The notes beneath the pieces were generated by a model. The model was not told the origin of the DNA and searched no databases. It saw nothing but the letters and a program-made list of their open reading frames with translations. Of a stretch of DNA of 6,300 nucleotides, positions 5,558 to 6,300 are shown in pieces. Source of the DNA: Nitrospirota bacterium. GTDB taxonomy: Bacteria > Nitrospinota_A > UBA7883. The translations under genes were made by a program, and so were the position numbers. Each line of letters opens with the position of its first letter. Within the stretch, counting starts at the first letter, position 1. Location: assembly GCA_011052055.1 (NCBI GenBank), contig DRJW01000265.1:1-6300 (forward strand), in the 5' to 3' direction.

Positions 5558-6300
5558 ATGCGTTTTTTTAGCCTTGTTTTACTATCCTGTGTCTTGTCGA
5601 CGGGAGCGGCTTACTGTGAGCCGGTTTTTAAATCGGACACTATCTCCTCGCCTGAAGGATTCGGAAAACCTCACGGCTCGTCCATGGTCGAGCTTGAAAA
5701 CGGCGATATCCTGGCCACCTGGTTTTCCGCAGGCAAGGAGACAGACAGCGGAGCCAGGATTTTCGGGGCGGAGTGGAAAAAAAAGACAGGCGCCTGGACG
5801 AAACCGCGTGTGATTATTCCCAGCGATTATTCTAAATCGGTGGGTAACACGGCTCTTTTCAAAGATGACGACAAGGTCATCTGGCTTTTCTTCGCGGCGG
5901 TGGCGGTGGGGGGATGGAGCGGTTCGATGGTAGATTATGTCACCTCGCCCGACGACGGCAAAACCTGGAGCGAGGGTGAAACACTGGTCTGGAAACTGGG
6001 CAACCTGCCGCGCAACCCTCCGATAAAAATCGCCGATCATACGATGCTGGTCCCGCTGTTCACCGATTTTATGTATGAAATAAATATGGTTGGATCATAC
6101 ACAGCGAGGCTGAAATATAGCAAAGGGAAGATTTTGGAGAAAACAATCGCCCGGCTCGACGATTACGACGCCATTCAGCCGACGGTTGTAAAATTGCCGG
6201 ACGGGCGCATCCTTTTGTTGGCAAGAGACAAATCGGACAGGTTCATACGCCGCTCCTATTCGACTGACAACGGGTCAAGCTGGGCCAGCGCCACCATAAC
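5558..6300 (+). CDS. Secreted sialidase-like BNR/Asp-box protein, 3' end beyond the window
   Basis: 247 codons are open to the right edge with no stop, so the gene is partial. The N terminus has MRFF, a hydrophobic core, and small residues to about A18-C20, a likely Sec signal peptide giving an exported protein. The body matches the BNR_2 sialidase-like pattern. HGSSMVELENGDILATWFSAG (from residue 39) resembles the family's first blade, followed by RNPPI (152-156) and QPTVVKLPDGRILLLARDK. Two Asp boxes (S-x-D-x-G-x-x-W) are at 130-137 and 235-242. A beta-propeller that binds or hydrolyses glycans outside the cytoplasm is expected. True sialidase activity is not shown: no FRIP motif is seen in this part and the remaining catalytic residues lie off the edge. 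ATG 5558 is chosen (GTG 5555 is the only in-frame alternative); neither has a Shine-Dalgarno site. Confidence 0.85.
   Translation, partial: MRFFSLVLLSCVLSTGAAYCEPVFKSDTISSPEGFGKPHGSSMVELENGDILATWFSAGKETDSGARIFGAEWKKKTGAWTKPRVIIPSDYSKSVGNTALFKDDDKVIWLFFAAVAVGGWSGSMVDYVTSPDDGKTWSEGETLVWKLGNLPRNPPIKIADHTMLVPLFTDFMYEINMVGSYTARLKYSKGKILEKTIARLDDYDAIQPTVVKLPDGRILLLARDKSDRFIRRSYSTDNGSSWASATI

Noticed and set aside
5579..5590. LLSC resembling a lipoprotein lipobox in the BNR protein (residues 8-11)
   Set aside because: It is too close to the N terminus and leaves almost no hydrophobic core before the cysteine; a normal Sec signal peptide cut near residues 18-20 fits better.
5582..6040. Minus-strand open frame of 152 codons
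   Set aside because: It lies antisense to the sialidase-like gene, which has a signal peptide and Asp boxes. The antisense product is Arg/His-rich with no family resemblance.

Overview
The window looks like chromosomal DNA from a diderm (Gram-negative type) bacterium of middling GC content. It carries a tRNA-Leu gene and then a co-directional block of envelope-glycan genes. Protein families alone do not fix the phylum: the genes are generic bacterial ones, and I would not name a taxon without a database search.

Layout. Bases 1-169 hold no convincing gene. They contain a perfect-length 17-bp tandem duplication and several nested complementary segments, which look like a structured intergenic repeat element cut by the left edge. 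Bases 170-256 (minus strand) are a complete tRNA-Leu(CAG) with encoded CCA and a plausible promoter. From 375 to 5496 five plus-strand genes are packed with gaps of 15, -4, 51 and 8 bp: a membrane-attached GT2 polyprenyl-phosphate glycosyltransferase, a Wzx/MATE-like flippase, a small SAM-dependent methyltransferase, a GT4 glycosyltransferase with a TTG start, and a membrane-anchored two-HKD phospholipase D/cardiolipin synthase-like protein. From 5558 to the right edge runs the 5' part of a secreted sialidase-like (BNR/Asp-box) gene, incomplete here. It has its own well-formed promoter, with the ATG lying about where transcription should start and a 6+6 bp dyad over the -10 box.

How the genes may work together (inference). 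The GT2 enzyme would load a sugar onto a polyprenyl phosphate at the inner face of the membrane. The GT4 enzyme and the methyltransferase would build or cap a saccharide, and the flippase would carry a lipid-linked glycan across the membrane. The PLD-like enzyme would act on phospholipid or a related phosphodiester at the membrane. The exported BNR protein may bind or trim glycan outside the cytoplasm. No polymerase, ligase or initiating phosphoglycosyltransferase is visible, so this is only part of a pathway. The individual proteins belong to known families. The less ordinary signals are the left-edge repeat element, the base-composition step inside the GT4 gene, the PLD gene placed at the end of a glycan operon, and the promoter/dyad/start arrangement of the BNR gene.
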